Source: Eisenbergiella tayi (GTDB lineage: Bacteria; Bacillota; Clostridia; Lachnospirales; Lachnospiraceae). Taken from it: 64,000 nt of DNA. This document shows positions 7,663-16,667 of this stretch, piece by piece. Under the pieces are notes generated by a model. The model did no database searches and was not told the DNA's origin. It was given only the letters and a program-made list of their open reading frames with translations. The DNA is taken from positions 251,966 to 315,965 of the forward strand of contig NZ_MPDJ01000001.1 of NCBI RefSeq assembly GCF_001881565.1, read 5' to 3'. A program made the translations under genes and the position numbers. Position 1 is the first letter of the stretch, and the number at the start of each line of letters is the position of its first letter.

Positions 7663-8364
7663 CTAGTTATCCGCAGAAGCCCTTTCCATATCAAACTCCT
7701 TTAAAATCTCAAGACTGCTGCTCGTTCCAATCCGTTCTGCACCTGCATCTATCATTTGTCTGCATACCTCCCAGGAACGGATCCCGCCGGCAGCCTTAAC
7801 TTTCACATGATCACCAACCGTTTCCTTCATCAGGCGTACATCCGATGCATCTGCACCCGATGTTCCGAAGCCAGTGCTGGTTTTTATAAAATCAGGGCCT
7901 GCTTCTTTTGCTATCTCTGCGGTCTTCTTTATTTCTTCCCGGGTAAGATAGCAATTTTCAAAAATTACCTTACATAACACATTTCCATCCCGGCAGACCT
8001 TAACAATACTTTCCATTTCCTTTTTGATATAAGAATAATTTCCATTTTTCAATTCGCCTATATTTATCACATAATCAATCTCATCCGCACCATCTTCTAT
8101 GGCTTTTTGGGTTTCAAATACCTTGGTTTCTATTGTAGTCTGGCCCAGCGGAAATGAGATAGCCGCTCCCACATGAACTCCCGTTCCTTTCAGCAGTTTA
8201 CTGCAGAACGAAACCGGTGCGGAATTAATTGCTACCATAGCAAACCTGCCATCCTTCGCCTGACGGCAAAGCTCCTCAAGCATCTGATGATCCGCAAAAG
8301 GCTTTAAACAGGTATGGTCAAACATCCCGCACAGCTGTTCCCGGGTTATTGTCTTACTGTTCAT
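7663..8364 (-). CDS. deoC: Deoxyribose-phosphate aldolase (DeoC family)
   Basis: 233 aa from an ATG with GAGAGGAAAG upstream; an ATG 36 nt earlier has no good site. DeoC landmarks: DHTCLKP near the N terminus, ISFPLGQ, EIDYVINIG (the Asp-Tyr-Val strand), DFIKTSTGF with the Schiff-base lysine, and VKAAGGIR with the proton-relay lysine. The family cleaves 2-deoxyribose-5-phosphate to acetaldehyde and glyceraldehyde-3-phosphate, in the cytosol. It sits last in an operon with a glucosidase and sugar ABC transporter, with no deoxynucleoside genes in sight. It may therefore cleave the end product of the local sugar pathway rather than nucleoside deoxyribose; this is inference. Confidence 0.9.
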   Translation of the reverse strand: MNSKTITREQLCGMFDHTCLKPFADHQMLEELCRQAKDGRFAMVAINSAPVSFCSKLLKGTGVHVGAAISFPLGQTTIETKVFETQKAIEDGADEIDYVINIGELKNGNYSYIKKEMESIVKVCRDGNVLCKVIFENCYLTREEIKKTAEIAKEAGPDFIKTSTGFGTSGADASDVRLMKETVGDHVKVKAAGGIRSWEVCRQMIDAGAERIGTSSSLEILKEFDMERASADN

Positions 8365-8407
8365 TCCGGTTCTTTCCTCTCCATAACTCCATCCGGCCAT
8401 CTTCTGT

Positions 8408-9205
8408 TCAGTTCCCGGCTTCTACCGTTACAACTTCCACATCCTTTTCTTCTATGGCCTTCAGGCTCTTTTTGTCTGCCCCTGTATCTGTTATAAAGAC
8501 ATCTATTTCAGATACATCAGCGTATTTAGTAAATGATACGTTATTAATCTTACTATGATCCGCCAACAGCACCTTATGCCTGGAATTAGCAATCAGACAT
8601 TTTTTAATCCTGGCGGTATCCAGATTCGGAGTTGTCAGCCCCTTTACAGCATCTACGCCGTTTCCTGCCAAAAAGAGAACATCCAGATACAGATCCTGTA
8701 AAGTTCTCAGAGCTGCTTCTCCTGTCAGGTAATGAAAATGCTTTCTGATTTCTCCTCCAGCCAAAAACACGGCATGTTCTGTATTGGAATCCAAAAAAGC
8801 CGCTATATTTAAATCATAAGTAACAATAGTAAGCCTTGAAAACTCCGTAAGCAGTTTTACCAGTTCATAAGTGGTGGTTCCTGCATCCAATCCAATACAA
8901 TCGCCTTCTCTGATATACTGCAGAGCTTGTCTTGCCACCGCCTCTTTCTCACCCTGAAACAAAATTTCCCTGTCCACAAAATTCATTTCATAATTAACAG
9001 ACTGAGTGGATATCGCCCCTCCATGGGTGCGCTTAATAAGCCCCTTTTCATCCAGTTCATTCAGATCATTGCGTATTGTGGCTCTCGACACATCAAATTT
9101 ATCACATAGCTGTGTCACTGTAGCCTTTTCATTTTTATTGATAAATTCTATAATCCTGCTTTTTCTTTCTTCAGCAAACATTCCCTGTTCTGTGCTGCCG
9201 CCCAT
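8408..9205 (-). CDS. DeoR/GlpR family transcriptional regulator
   Basis: 265 aa. The start has GGGAGGA 7 nt upstream. N-terminal helix-turn-helix of the DeoR type (about residues 14-70: ATVTQLCDKFDVSRATIRNDLNELDEKGLIKRTHGGA) and a C-terminal sugar-phosphate-sensing domain with GDCIGLDAGTTTYELVKLL and the FLAGNGVDAVKGLTT region. Members usually repress sugar operons until a phosphorylated sugar binds. It lies between the GH1 glucosidase and deoC. It is the best candidate for the shared AAACGATAACA sites at 14053-14063 and 20583-20593, since DeoR-family sites are often short direct repeats. Confidence 0.93.
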   Translation of the reverse strand: MGGSTEQGMFAEERKSRIIEFINKNEKATVTQLCDKFDVSRATIRNDLNELDEKGLIKRTHGGAISTQSVNYEMNFVDREILFQGEKEAVARQALQYIREGDCIGLDAGTTTYELVKLLTEFSRLTIVTYDLNIAAFLDSNTEHAVFLAGGEIRKHFHYLTGEAALRTLQDLYLDVLFLAGNGVDAVKGLTTPNLDTARIKKCLIANSRHKVLLADHSKINNVSFTKYADVSEIDVFITDTGADKKSLKAIEEKDVEVVTVEAGN

Positions 9206-9243
9206 GCGTTATCCTCCCAGTTCTTAATTTTCAGCGAAATCCG

Positions 9244-9351
9244 TCATTTTCTTCCGAAAGCATCCCGCTTCACATTCGAGCTGCTGCGCTTTTCCAGTTC
9301 TACCCATTCAAGTTCCTGCGCCTGCCATCGGCATATTAATATCTGCTTCAT
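9244..9351 (-). CDS. Candidate 35-residue leader ORF upstream of deoR-type gene
   Basis: In the 245-nt gap between the glucosidase and the DeoR gene, a leftward ATG at 9351 has AAGGAATG upstream and encodes a 35-residue, charged peptide starting MKQILICRWQAQ and ending FGRK. A TATAAT box on the minus strand (9374-9379) lies about 22 nt before the ATG, but no good -35 is visible. The stop is 38 nt before the DeoR start. It could be a real small protein, a leader peptide, or chance. I see nothing else in this gap and no terminator after the glucosidase. Confidence 0.35.
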   Translation of the reverse strand: MKQILICRWQAQELEWVELEKRSSSNVKRDAFGRK

Positions 9352-9450
9352 TTCACATTCCTTGTAATAACAGATTATAGCATATTTTTTATCAATCAGG
9401 ATACCATTTTCCATTTATTTCCTATAAAATCCCTGCCTCTTTTTATTTTC

Positions 9451-10806
9451 TTAAATAATTTCTCCGTTAGACTCAATCACACTCTTATACCAGTATCCCG
9501 AGTCCTTAATAATCCGCCTGTTCGTCTCAAAATCCACATACACAAGACCAAATCGATTTCCATATCCTGTAGCCCACTCAAAATTATCCGTCAGAGTCCA
9601 ATGAAAATAACCCCCGATATCAATTCCTTCCTCCGCCGCCCTTTTAAGCTGCTTCAGATATTTATGTGTAAAATCAATTCTCTGCGGATCATGTACCTTC
9701 CCGTCCAAATGAATCCAGTCCGTATTAGATAAACCATTTTCCGTAACAATAATCTGCGTGTGATAACGTTCAGAGAAAAATTTAGGTCCCCAATAAAGAG
9801 CCTGCGGGGTTATCGGCCAGGGATATGCCGTTTTATCATATCCGGGTTTATGGTCCACCGTGATACAGCTGCCATCTTCCGCCGCCTTTCCCAGATAAGT
9901 CTGATATACATTAATCCCCAGAAAATCAACCGGCTGAGATATCAGCTTCATATCTCCCTGCCCAATCCGGGGCATATATTCTTCCACTATCTTTACAGCA
10001 CTTTCCGGATACTTTCCCAGAAAAACCGGATCCATCCACCATGCGCTGCCTCCCACCTGGTCCTCATCTGCACAGAAGGTCTGTTTTCTGCATGCTTCAA
10101 TATCCGCCGGATCATCACTGACGGGAGACCATAGCCACCAGGCGGCTGGCGCATAGCCGATAACCGGGGTTTTCCTGGCCTCCGCTCTGATTGCCTGTAT
10201 ACTGCGGCCATGGGCAAGAAGAGAATTATGCGCTGCCTGCAGACAATCCTTTTTGTTCATTTTCAGTCCCGGTGCATGAATGCCCGATGCCATTCCGCTG
10301 CCTATATAGCACTGAGGTTCATTCTGTGTAATCCAATGATCCACCCTGTCGGAAAGCCGGTTCATCACTGCCAAGGTATATTCCGCAAACCATTCCGGCA
10401 TATCGGGATTCAGCCATCCTCCTTTAAGATAAAGCTCATAGGGTAAATCCCAGTGAAACAAAGTGATATAAGGAGTAATCCCCCGTTCCAAAAGGCTGTC
10501 TACCATCCTGTCATAAAAATCCAGACCCTTTTCATTTACTTGTCCGTTTCCTTCAGGCATAATTCTTGGCCAGGACAGGGAAAACCGATATGCATTCATC
10601 GAAAGCTCTTTCATAATATCAATATCCTCTTCTATCCGATGATATTGATCACAGGCTACATCCCCGTTGGTTCCGTCCGCTACCCGCCCCTTTTCATGGG
10701 TGAATACATCCCAAATCGATAATCCTTTTCCATCAGCATTCATACCGCCTTCATTCTGATAAGACGCGGTTGCCGCTCCCCAGGCAAAATCTTTTTTAAA
10801 TATCAT
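9451..10806 (-). CDS. Glycoside hydrolase family 1 beta-glucosidase-type enzyme
   Basis: 451 aa, the usual GH1 length, no signal peptide, so cytosolic. It starts with KDFAWGAATASYQNEG, the GH1 N-terminal signature. The acid/base motif is TQNEP (Glu about residue 163) and the nucleophile motif is VTENGL (Glu about 353). The C-terminal region has the usual WTLTDNFEWATGY aglycone-binding loop. No basic 6-phosphate pocket can be judged from sequence alone. With an ABC transporter and not a PTS next to it, the substrate is probably a non-phosphorylated beta-glucoside or related glycoside. Fourth gene of the leftward operon, 29 nt after the second permease. Confidence 0.93.
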   Translation of the reverse strand: MIFKKDFAWGAATASYQNEGGMNADGKGLSIWDVFTHEKGRVADGTNGDVACDQYHRIEEDIDIMKELSMNAYRFSLSWPRIMPEGNGQVNEKGLDFYDRMVDSLLERGITPYITLFHWDLPYELYLKGGWLNPDMPEWFAEYTLAVMNRLSDRVDHWITQNEPQCYIGSGMASGIHAPGLKMNKKDCLQAAHNSLLAHGRSIQAIRAEARKTPVIGYAPAAWWLWSPVSDDPADIEACRKQTFCADEDQVGGSAWWMDPVFLGKYPESAVKIVEEYMPRIGQGDMKLISQPVDFLGINVYQTYLGKAAEDGSCITVDHKPGYDKTAYPWPITPQALYWGPKFFSERYHTQIIVTENGLSNTDWIHLDGKVHDPQRIDFTHKYLKQLKRAAEEGIDIGGYFHWTLTDNFEWATGYGNRFGLVYVDFETNRRIIKDSGYWYKSVIESNGEII

Positions 10807-10835
10807 AATCTCTACACCCCTTCCCTATAATGAAA

Positions 10836-11663
10836 TCAGCCTTTTACTGCACCTACCATCATACCATCAATAAAATTCTTTTGAAATATTAAAAAGAAAA
10901 TCATAATAGGCAGAACCGCCATACATGCTCCCAGCATCAATGCCCCATAATTCACATCAAAATTAGGCTGCGCCAGAAGAGCCATCGCTACCGGCACCGT
11001 ATATTTTTTCGTTGAATTAAGGAGTACAAGGGGTACATAATAATTTCCCCATTGATTAACAAAAGACAGGATTCCCAGAGAAGTCAGCGCCGGCTTCATG
11101 TTCGGCAGCACGATGGTAAAAAAGATCCTGCTTTCACCCGCCCCGTCTATTCTGGCCGCTTCAATCAATTCCCTCGGATAGGACAGCATGGACTGCCTCA
11201 TCAGGAATACACCGAACGCCCCGGGCAATCCGGACAAAATAACAGACCAATAGGAATCGATCATGTTCATTCCCGAAAACTGGATATACAACGGAACCAT
11301 AAGTACCTGAACCGGTATCATCATTGCCGCCAGGCAAACCATAAACAGAGTATCTCTTCCCTTAAATTGATATTGGGCAAACCCATATCCCGCCATTGCA
11401 TCAATGATTAACACCAGAATGGTAAATATAGCGGCAATAAATATAGAGCTGAACAGGTTATTCCAAATGGGAAGCACCTCCAGCAGATCTTTATAGTTCT
11501 GTACAATATTGGTGCCCAGCCTGAAGGAATAGGCAAAATTAAAAACCTGTGAATTGGTATGCGTAGCGGCAAGAAATGTCCACAGATAGGGAAACAGCGC
11601 GACGATCACGCAGAGAATCAGTACCACATAAGAAAGAATGACCGGTATCTTTATCTTCTTCAT
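10836..11663 (-). CDS. Sugar ABC transporter permease (MalG/CUT1 type)
   Basis: 275 aa with six predicted membrane segments. The EAA loop that contacts the ATPase is EAARIDGAGESRIFFTIVLP (about residues 168-187). The C terminus FIDGMMVGAVKG is typical of MalG-like subunits. It pairs with the MalF-like subunit encoded 3 nt upstream. No ATPase gene is present in the operon; CUT1 systems of this group commonly share one MsmK-type ATPase encoded elsewhere. Confidence 0.93.
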   Translation of the reverse strand: MKKIKIPVILSYVVLILCVIVALFPYLWTFLAATHTNSQVFNFAYSFRLGTNIVQNYKDLLEVLPIWNNLFSSIFIAAIFTILVLIIDAMAGYGFAQYQFKGRDTLFMVCLAAMMIPVQVLMVPLYIQFSGMNMIDSYWSVILSGLPGAFGVFLMRQSMLSYPRELIEAARIDGAGESRIFFTIVLPNMKPALTSLGILSFVNQWGNYYVPLVLLNSTKKYTVPVAMALLAQPNFDVNYGALMLGACMAVLPIMIFFLIFQKNFIDGMMVGAVKG

Positions 11664-11666
11664 CTC

Positions 11667-12527
11667 TTATTTCTCCTTTCCTGCACGCATCTGTATCATT
11701 GTCAGTATAACAACTATAAAAACCACTACATAGGAACCCGCACACGCAATTCCAAAATTAAAATTCTTAAATCCCATATTATACAGGTACAGCATTACCG
11801 TCGTCGTACTTCCGGTAGGTCCTCCATGAGTAATAATGTTTGGTTCGGTAAACATTTGCACCGCTCCGTTCACACTTGTAACCATCACCAGAATGATCAT
11901 ATTTTTCAGCAAAGGGATTGTAATGGAAAAAAACTGCTGGATACGGCTTGCTCCATCGATTGCTGCCGCTTCATATAATTCACCCGGAATATTCTGAAGC
12001 CCCGACAACACAATGATAGTATTATACCCGGTCCATTTCCAGGTCTGTGCAATTACAATCATCATAGTAGCCAGCCATGGATTTATGTACCAGGATGTTG
12101 GGGTAAATCCTAATTTTCCAATTATGCTGTTCACAAATCCCTGGTCGTTAAATAACAGGGAAAAAATAACAGAGTAACTTACCGCATCAATCAGAACCGG
12201 AATAAAGATTGCCATTCTGAAAAATCCCTTTCCCTTCACCATCTTGGAATTCAGAAAGCAGGCCAGTACCATGGCAAGAAAAATCATAATAGGGACCTGA
12301 ATGATGCCTATTTTAAATGTATTTAATATTGACTGAAAAAAAGATTTATCCGACAGAAGGAACATATAATTTTTAATCCCCGAAAAATTTACCGTTCCTC
12401 CTTTATAGGTTCCAAAACTCAGCACTATAGAATACAAAACCGGATATACTGCAAACAGGACAAAAACAATCAGGAACGGGGTAATGAAGCACCAGGGAGC
12501 CAATTTCATTTTCAGTTTATAACTCAT
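11667..12527 (-). CDS. Sugar ABC transporter permease (MalF/CUT1 type)
   Basis: 286 aa, six membrane segments starting with WCFITPFLIVFVLFAVYPVLYS, and an EAA loop YEAAAIDGASRIQQFFSITIP (about residue 200). The ribosome site is GGAAGGTGG. The gene follows the solute-binding lipoprotein by 70 nt and precedes the MalG-like partner. It forms the membrane channel of the glycoside importer in this operon. Confidence 0.93.
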   Translation of the reverse strand: MSYKLKMKLAPWCFITPFLIVFVLFAVYPVLYSIVLSFGTYKGGTVNFSGIKNYMFLLSDKSFFQSILNTFKIGIIQVPIMIFLAMVLACFLNSKMVKGKGFFRMAIFIPVLIDAVSYSVIFSLLFNDQGFVNSIIGKLGFTPTSWYINPWLATMMIVIAQTWKWTGYNTIIVLSGLQNIPGELYEAAAIDGASRIQQFFSITIPLLKNMIILVMVTSVNGAVQMFTEPNIITHGGPTGSTTTVMLYLYNMGFKNFNFGIACAGSYVVVFIVVILTMIQMRAGKEK

Positions 12528-12597
12528 ATATATCCACCTTCCCTATACCGGCAGGTGACGGTACCTGCGTACCGCCACCTGCAGTCATTCAACCGCC

Positions 12598-14001
12598 TTA
12601 TTCGTTTCTCAGGAATTCAAGCTGTTTTTGTGCTTTATCTGTTGCTTCTGTCAGCACAGAATCCATATCTTTGCCATCAACAAATACCGGGCCTACGGCA
12701 TCAGACTGGAAAATCTGTCCAATGTCTGTAAAGTATGCCGGGAAAGGAAGATCCGGTATCTCTTCGCATAACTGTGCCGCCAGTGCAGCCGGAGACATTC
12801 CGAAATACTCATCTGTTTTTGTATAGGACTCATCCGTATAAGCCGGCATATAAGCATCAAACAATGTGGATACTTCCATATTTATTCTGCTGCCTTCCGT
12901 AGATAAGAAAAACCATTCGATAAATCCTTTACAAAGCTCCGGATATTTCGTAGATGAGGAAACCATCACAGTAGAACCGCCTGAATTCACCTGATTATTT
13001 CCGCCTTCTTCCACTGCAGGCAGTGGTATGCAGGACCATTTTCCTGCCTGATCCGCCAGATTCTCTTTCAGTGTTCCTGCAAACCATACACCATAAGGAA
13101 CCGTACAGAGACTGTCATTTGCGAGAGCGGTAATTCTGTCTGTCCATTCGTTGGGCAGATTCATGGCGATATCTTCATCTATCATTTTCTGGAAGATACC
13201 AAAAGCGGTGGTAACTGCATCGCTGTTAAACTGTACGTTCCCGCTTTCATCAAAGAAAGAGCCGCCCTGTTCGTAAAAAATAATCAAGGGCATATCAAAA
13301 CTGCTTGTTCCATTATAATCAAATCCCATGATCTTAGTTTTTCCGTTTGTTTTCTCGTTGATTACCTTACCTGCCTCAATATAATCATCCCAGGTCTTGA
13401 TATCTTCCGGATTCACACCGCATTCTTCAAAGATATCTGTCCTGTAAAACAACATGGCTGGAGCCACATCCCAGGGTGCAGCCAGCCATGTATCCCCATC
13501 CTTCAAAAGAGGAATTACCGCGGGCACCAGATCCTTTTCATATTTGGCCATAAGATCCGAAATATCCAGGAAAGAACCGGCATATTTGTCAAAAGCAGTC
13601 AGGTCATCTCTGTTCTGGAACTGCATGATATCCGGAACCCCGGTTCCTGTTGTAAGCTGTGTAAACAGCTTGGTATTATCTGCCACCTGTTCCACAGTAA
13701 TTTTCGCCTCCGGATGCATTTCCATAAAACGATCCGCACCTTCAACGATTGCCGTATAGGAAGAATTCCATGCCGTAATTGTTATCTCACCAGATAAATC
13801 CCAGAGGCTTTCCTGCTCATCCGCCGATGCCTGGCTTTCCATACTCTCTGTTGCTTTCTGTTCTTCAGCTGTCTGTTCATTCTGTACCGGCGCACTCACT
13901 GCAGGTTCCTGCTGCGCGGAATTTCCGCCGCAGGCCGTAAGAGATGCTGCCAATATAGCCCCCAGACAGACTGATGTCACTTTTTTTAACTGCCTTTTCA
14001 T
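12598..14001 (-). CDS. Extracellular sugar-binding lipoprotein of ABC importer
   Basis: 467 aa. Lys-rich signal peptide with lipobox LTAC (Cys about residue 24), then a Ser/Gln/Glu-rich linker of about 45 residues and a type-1 solute-binding domain (ITAWNSSYTAIVEGADRFMEMHP). The HTxWxxE-type and WFAGTLKENL segments match the CUT1 binding-protein family. It should capture a mono- or oligosaccharide outside the cell and deliver it to the two permeases downstream. The start has AAGGAGG at ideal distance. First gene of the operon, controlled by the promoter/operator at 14053-14101. Confidence 0.92.
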   Translation of the reverse strand: MKRQLKKVTSVCLGAILAASLTACGGNSAQQEPAVSAPVQNEQTAEEQKATESMESQASADEQESLWDLSGEITITAWNSSYTAIVEGADRFMEMHPEAKITVEQVADNTKLFTQLTTGTGVPDIMQFQNRDDLTAFDKYAGSFLDISDLMAKYEKDLVPAVIPLLKDGDTWLAAPWDVAPAMLFYRTDIFEECGVNPEDIKTWDDYIEAGKVINEKTNGKTKIMGFDYNGTSSFDMPLIIFYEQGGSFFDESGNVQFNSDAVTTAFGIFQKMIDEDIAMNLPNEWTDRITALANDSLCTVPYGVWFAGTLKENLADQAGKWSCIPLPAVEEGGNNQVNSGGSTVMVSSSTKYPELCKGFIEWFFLSTEGSRINMEVSTLFDAYMPAYTDESYTKTDEYFGMSPAALAAQLCEEIPDLPFPAYFTDIGQIFQSDAVGPVFVDGKDMDSVLTEATDKAQKQLEFLRNE

Positions 14002-14052
14002 AAAAATACCTCCTTCTTTTTTAGAAACGCTTTGTTTTCGTATTTTATCTTT

Positions 14053-14101
14053 TGTTATCGTTTCTTGCTTTTTATTGTATCATATATTTTCCTTTTTTCA
14101 A
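14053..14101 (-). promoter_or_regulatory. Promoter and operator of the ABC-glucosidase operon
   Basis: On the minus strand TTGAAA (14096-14101), 16 nt, TACAAT (14074-14079). Ten nt further down is AAACGATAACA (14053-14063), then the similar A-rich units AAAGATAAAAT and ACGAAAACAAAGCG. The same 11-mer lies 9 nt after the -10 of the promoter at 20603-20631. Confidence 0.6.
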
Positions 14102-14184
14102 TTTATTTTTTATATATTTCAACATTTCCTATGTTTTATCCAAATTCGCCATTGCTTTTTTGTGTACTTTTTCTTGTTTACATT

Positions 14185-14235
14185 TATTGTTTATTATCTT
14201 TTATTATTGATTATTGTTTTTAGTTGGGTTATACT
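14185..14235 (+). promoter_or_regulatory. Promoter of VOC-SDR operon with T-rich repeat array
   Basis: TTGATT (14207-14212), 17 nt, TATACT (14230-14235). Three related units, TTATTGTTT, TTATCTTTT and TTATTGTTTTT, overlap the core promoter and resemble the complement of the AAACGATAACA site. They are degenerate, so a common regulator is only suggested. Confidence 0.5.
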
Positions 14236-14300
14236 CTATATGAAACAGCAGTTTATCATTTTCTTTTGTACTTTTCACGAAGAGAAAGGGGTTAGTCTTT

Positions 14301-14768
14301 ATGCAAAAAACATTTCGCAAACGAATAATCACCCAGATCGGTATACTTACCGAAGATATCCAGACGGCAAAAACCGCCTGGGAAAAATTTCTGGGCCTTC
14401 CCAGTCAGCAGATCAGTCAGTCTGATGGTTATGCACAGACACACGCTGTTTATCGCGGGGAACCGCTCGAGGGCCGTATTTATCAGGTATGTTTTAATTT
14501 TGAAAACATCGAGCTGGAATTGATACAGCCTGTCGGAGACGTCCCCTCATATTGGAAAGAGTGCCTGGAAAAAAATGGCCCTGGTATCCATCACATTTCC
14601 TTCGCTGTAAAAAATATGGATAAATGCATTGACGACTGCGAAGAGCTCGGCATTCCTTCTATCCAGCGCGGTGATTTTCCGGGAGGCCGTTATGCCTATC
14701 TTGATGCATCTGATTCTATGAATGTAGTTCTTGAGCTGCTTGAAAAAGAACAGGAGGTACTTTCCTGA
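14301..14768 (+). CDS. VOC family (glyoxalase/epimerase-like) protein
   Basis: 155 aa, one vicinal-oxygen-chelate domain made of two beta-alpha-beta-beta-beta halves. Candidate metal ligands are His/Gln in the ITQIGIL strand, Glu in IELELIQP (about residue 75), His in GIHHISFAV (about 98) and Glu in VVLELLEK near the C terminus, a pattern like methylmalonyl-CoA epimerase or glyoxalase. The stop TGATG overlaps the start of the following SDR gene, so they are translationally linked. Substrate unknown; divergent transcription from the glycoside importer suggests keto-sugar isomerisation or epimerisation. Confidence 0.85.
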   Translation: MQKTFRKRIITQIGILTEDIQTAKTAWEKFLGLPSQQISQSDGYAQTHAVYRGEPLEGRIYQVCFNFENIELELIQPVGDVPSYWKECLEKNGPGIHHISFAVKNMDKCIDDCEELGIPSIQRGDFPGGRYAYLDASDSMNVVLELLEKEQEVLS

Positions 14769-15481
14769 TGAAGCGTTTTGTATTAGTTACCGGATCCGGT
14801 AAAGGACTGGGCCTGCATGTTACAAAAAAACATCTGGAAATCGGTGATCAGCTATATGTCCTGGAACATACTATTACAGAGGAGCTTACCGCTCTGCAGC
14901 ATTCTTTCCCAACTTCACTTACCGTCAAACAGTGTGACCTAGGAAAAACAGATGAAGTAACTGCTGCCATGCAGGAACTGGCAGACCGGGGAACATCCCT
15001 TGACATCATTTATAACATAGCCGGGATTTTCTTTCCCTCCGACCGTGTCCCTTTGGTACAGACAGACATCGACCGCTGTATGCTTCTTTATAATGTGAAT
15101 GCATTAGGCCCGCTGCGCGTTCTTAAAAATGCAGTTTCCCTGCTTAAATCCGGTACAGTCGTAATGAATGTCACCTCCGAATCCGGCAGTGTGGGAGACT
15201 GCGTACGCACCGCTGAATATGGCTACAGTATGTCCAAGTCCGCTTTCAACATGGCTTCCAAAATCTTCTCCAACCAATTTGCAGAAAAGGGGGTACGGGT
15301 TTTCTGTTACCACCCCGGATGGATGAAAACAGATATGGGCGGGGAAGGAGCGCTGTTAAGCCCTACCTCACTGTCCCCTGAAGAAGCGGCTGATGCGATT
15401 ATGGACATAACTCTGCACCCCGCTCAGATCCCTCCGGAAGTAATGTATCTTGATTATCAGAAAAATCCTCTGAACTGGTGA
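14768..15481 (+). CDS. SDR family oxidoreductase
   Basis: 237 aa. VTGSGKGLGLHV cofactor motif at the N terminus, CDLGKTDEV acidic strand, NIAG in place of NNAG (about residue 88), Ser in VTSESGS (about 139) and YSMSK catalytic Tyr/Lys (about 156-160), with YHPGW after it. The start overlaps the VOC stop and has AGGAGG 13 nt upstream. The family oxidises or reduces a hydroxyl/keto group with NAD(P). With VOC, MocA and zinc-ADH genes nearby it likely takes part in the local glycoside pathway. Confidence 0.9.
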   Translation: MKRFVLVTGSGKGLGLHVTKKHLEIGDQLYVLEHTITEELTALQHSFPTSLTVKQCDLGKTDEVTAAMQELADRGTSLDIIYNIAGIFFPSDRVPLVQTDIDRCMLLYNVNALGPLRVLKNAVSLLKSGTVVMNVTSESGSVGDCVRTAEYGYSMSKSAFNMASKIFSNQFAEKGVRVFCYHPGWMKTDMGGEGALLSPTSLSPEEAADAIMDITLHPAQIPPEVMYLDYQKNPLNW

Positions 15482-15525
15482 TTTTCCACTGCGTTAACCT
15501 GTACGGATTCCTCTGATTTCTTATA

Positions 15526-15584
15526 AAATAACAGGGTATTCCCCAAGCCGTTTTCAGCTTTGGGGATACCCTGTTATTTTTAAC
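15526..15584. terminator. Strong bidirectional terminator
   Basis: AATAACAGGGTAT pairs with ATACCCTGTTATT around CCCCAA/TTGGGG, followed by TTTT and preceded by AAAA. It separates the rightward VOC-SDR unit from the leftward zinc-ADH operon. Confidence 0.9.
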
Positions 15585-15629
15585 TGCAAAGGTACCGGCT
15601 CCGCAATCATATCTCAATTCCCGATTTTC

Positions 15630-16667
15630 TTAAAATCGAAAAACATGTTTAATCCCCTGTGCCCTGGCAGCCTTATCAAATGCCGTCATTGCTTCCTCCA
15701 GAGAATAACAATCCGTTATCAGTAATTTTACGTTCAGAAGATTTTCCGCCACAAATTCCATGGTTTTTCTGAATTGTGCAATACTGGACCGCGTGGATCC
15801 CGTTAGGTATAATTCCTTATAATGTACCTGATTTGTATCAATAGGCACAGGCTCCTTTTCCGCCGGAAGCCCCCCAAAAAAGTTAATCCGTCCTCCAATA
15901 TTCATCAATTCCGGCATCATTGCCTGCGCCTGAGGAGCCGGACAGGCAACGACCGCCACATCCAGACCTCTTCCGCCCGTCCAGTCTCTGACATATTCCG
16001 GAAGCTCTCCGCCGGTATAGGTATCAATAAACGGGAAAATACTCTTACAATATGCCAGCCTTTCCTCCTGGATATCATTCACAAGAACACGGGCTCCTGC
16101 CATATGCAGCAGCATGGCATGGCACATGCCGATCGCTCCCGCACCCACCACCATAGCCCTTTCTCCGGGCTTTACATGACATTTGGTAAAGCCATTATAA
16201 GCACAGGAAAGAGGTTCTACCACAGCTGCCTCCTGCGGCGTAACTCCTTCCGGCAGCACCATCAGATTCCCCCGTATCACTGCCTCGGCAGGTATCCTGA
16301 CATATTCTGCAAATGCACCGTCCATATTGATTCCGAAGGCCTTATAGCTCTCGCAAAGATGAAAGGCTCCCGACACACACCTGTCGCAGATTCCGCAGCC
16401 GATATTAGGCTGCATGGCCACCTTCATGCCTTTTTTGTAGAAAGGGACTTTACTTCCTGTTTCGACTATAGTTCCCGAAAATTCATGTCCAAGTGTAAGC
16501 GGATGTTCTGCATCCACTCCTTTGTGTCCATTTTTCCACATTCTGATATCCGTTCCGCAAACAGCGGCAGCATCCGTTTTAAGCAGAATTTCTTCCTCTG
16601 TAATTTGGGGCTCGGGTATCTCCACCAACCTGATATCTCCTGCCCCAAACAGTCTTAAAGCCCGCAT
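15630..16667 (-). CDS. Zinc-dependent alcohol/polyol dehydrogenase (MDR family)
   Basis: 345 aa from an ATG with AGAGGAGA upstream; the start lies inside the end of the kinase gene (13-nt overlap). The catalytic zinc site is CGTDIRMWKNG and GHEFSG; the structural zinc site is CGICDRCVSGAFHLC with four cysteines (about residues 92-106). The nucleotide fold begins with VVGAGAIGMCHAM (about 170). This pattern matches sorbitol, threonine and L-iditol-type dehydrogenases. It probably oxidises a polyol or sugar in the cytosol. Last gene of the leftward operon. Confidence 0.92.
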   Translation of the reverse strand: MRALRLFGAGDIRLVEIPEPQITEEEILLKTDAAAVCGTDIRMWKNGHKGVDAEHPLTLGHEFSGTIVETGSKVPFYKKGMKVAMQPNIGCGICDRCVSGAFHLCESYKAFGINMDGAFAEYVRIPAEAVIRGNLMVLPEGVTPQEAAVVEPLSCAYNGFTKCHVKPGERAMVVGAGAIGMCHAMLLHMAGARVLVNDIQEERLAYCKSIFPFIDTYTGGELPEYVRDWTGGRGLDVAVVACPAPQAQAMMPELMNIGGRINFFGGLPAEKEPVPIDTNQVHYKELYLTGSTRSSIAQFRKTMEFVAENLLNVKLLITDCYSLEEAMTAFDKAARAQGIKHVFRF

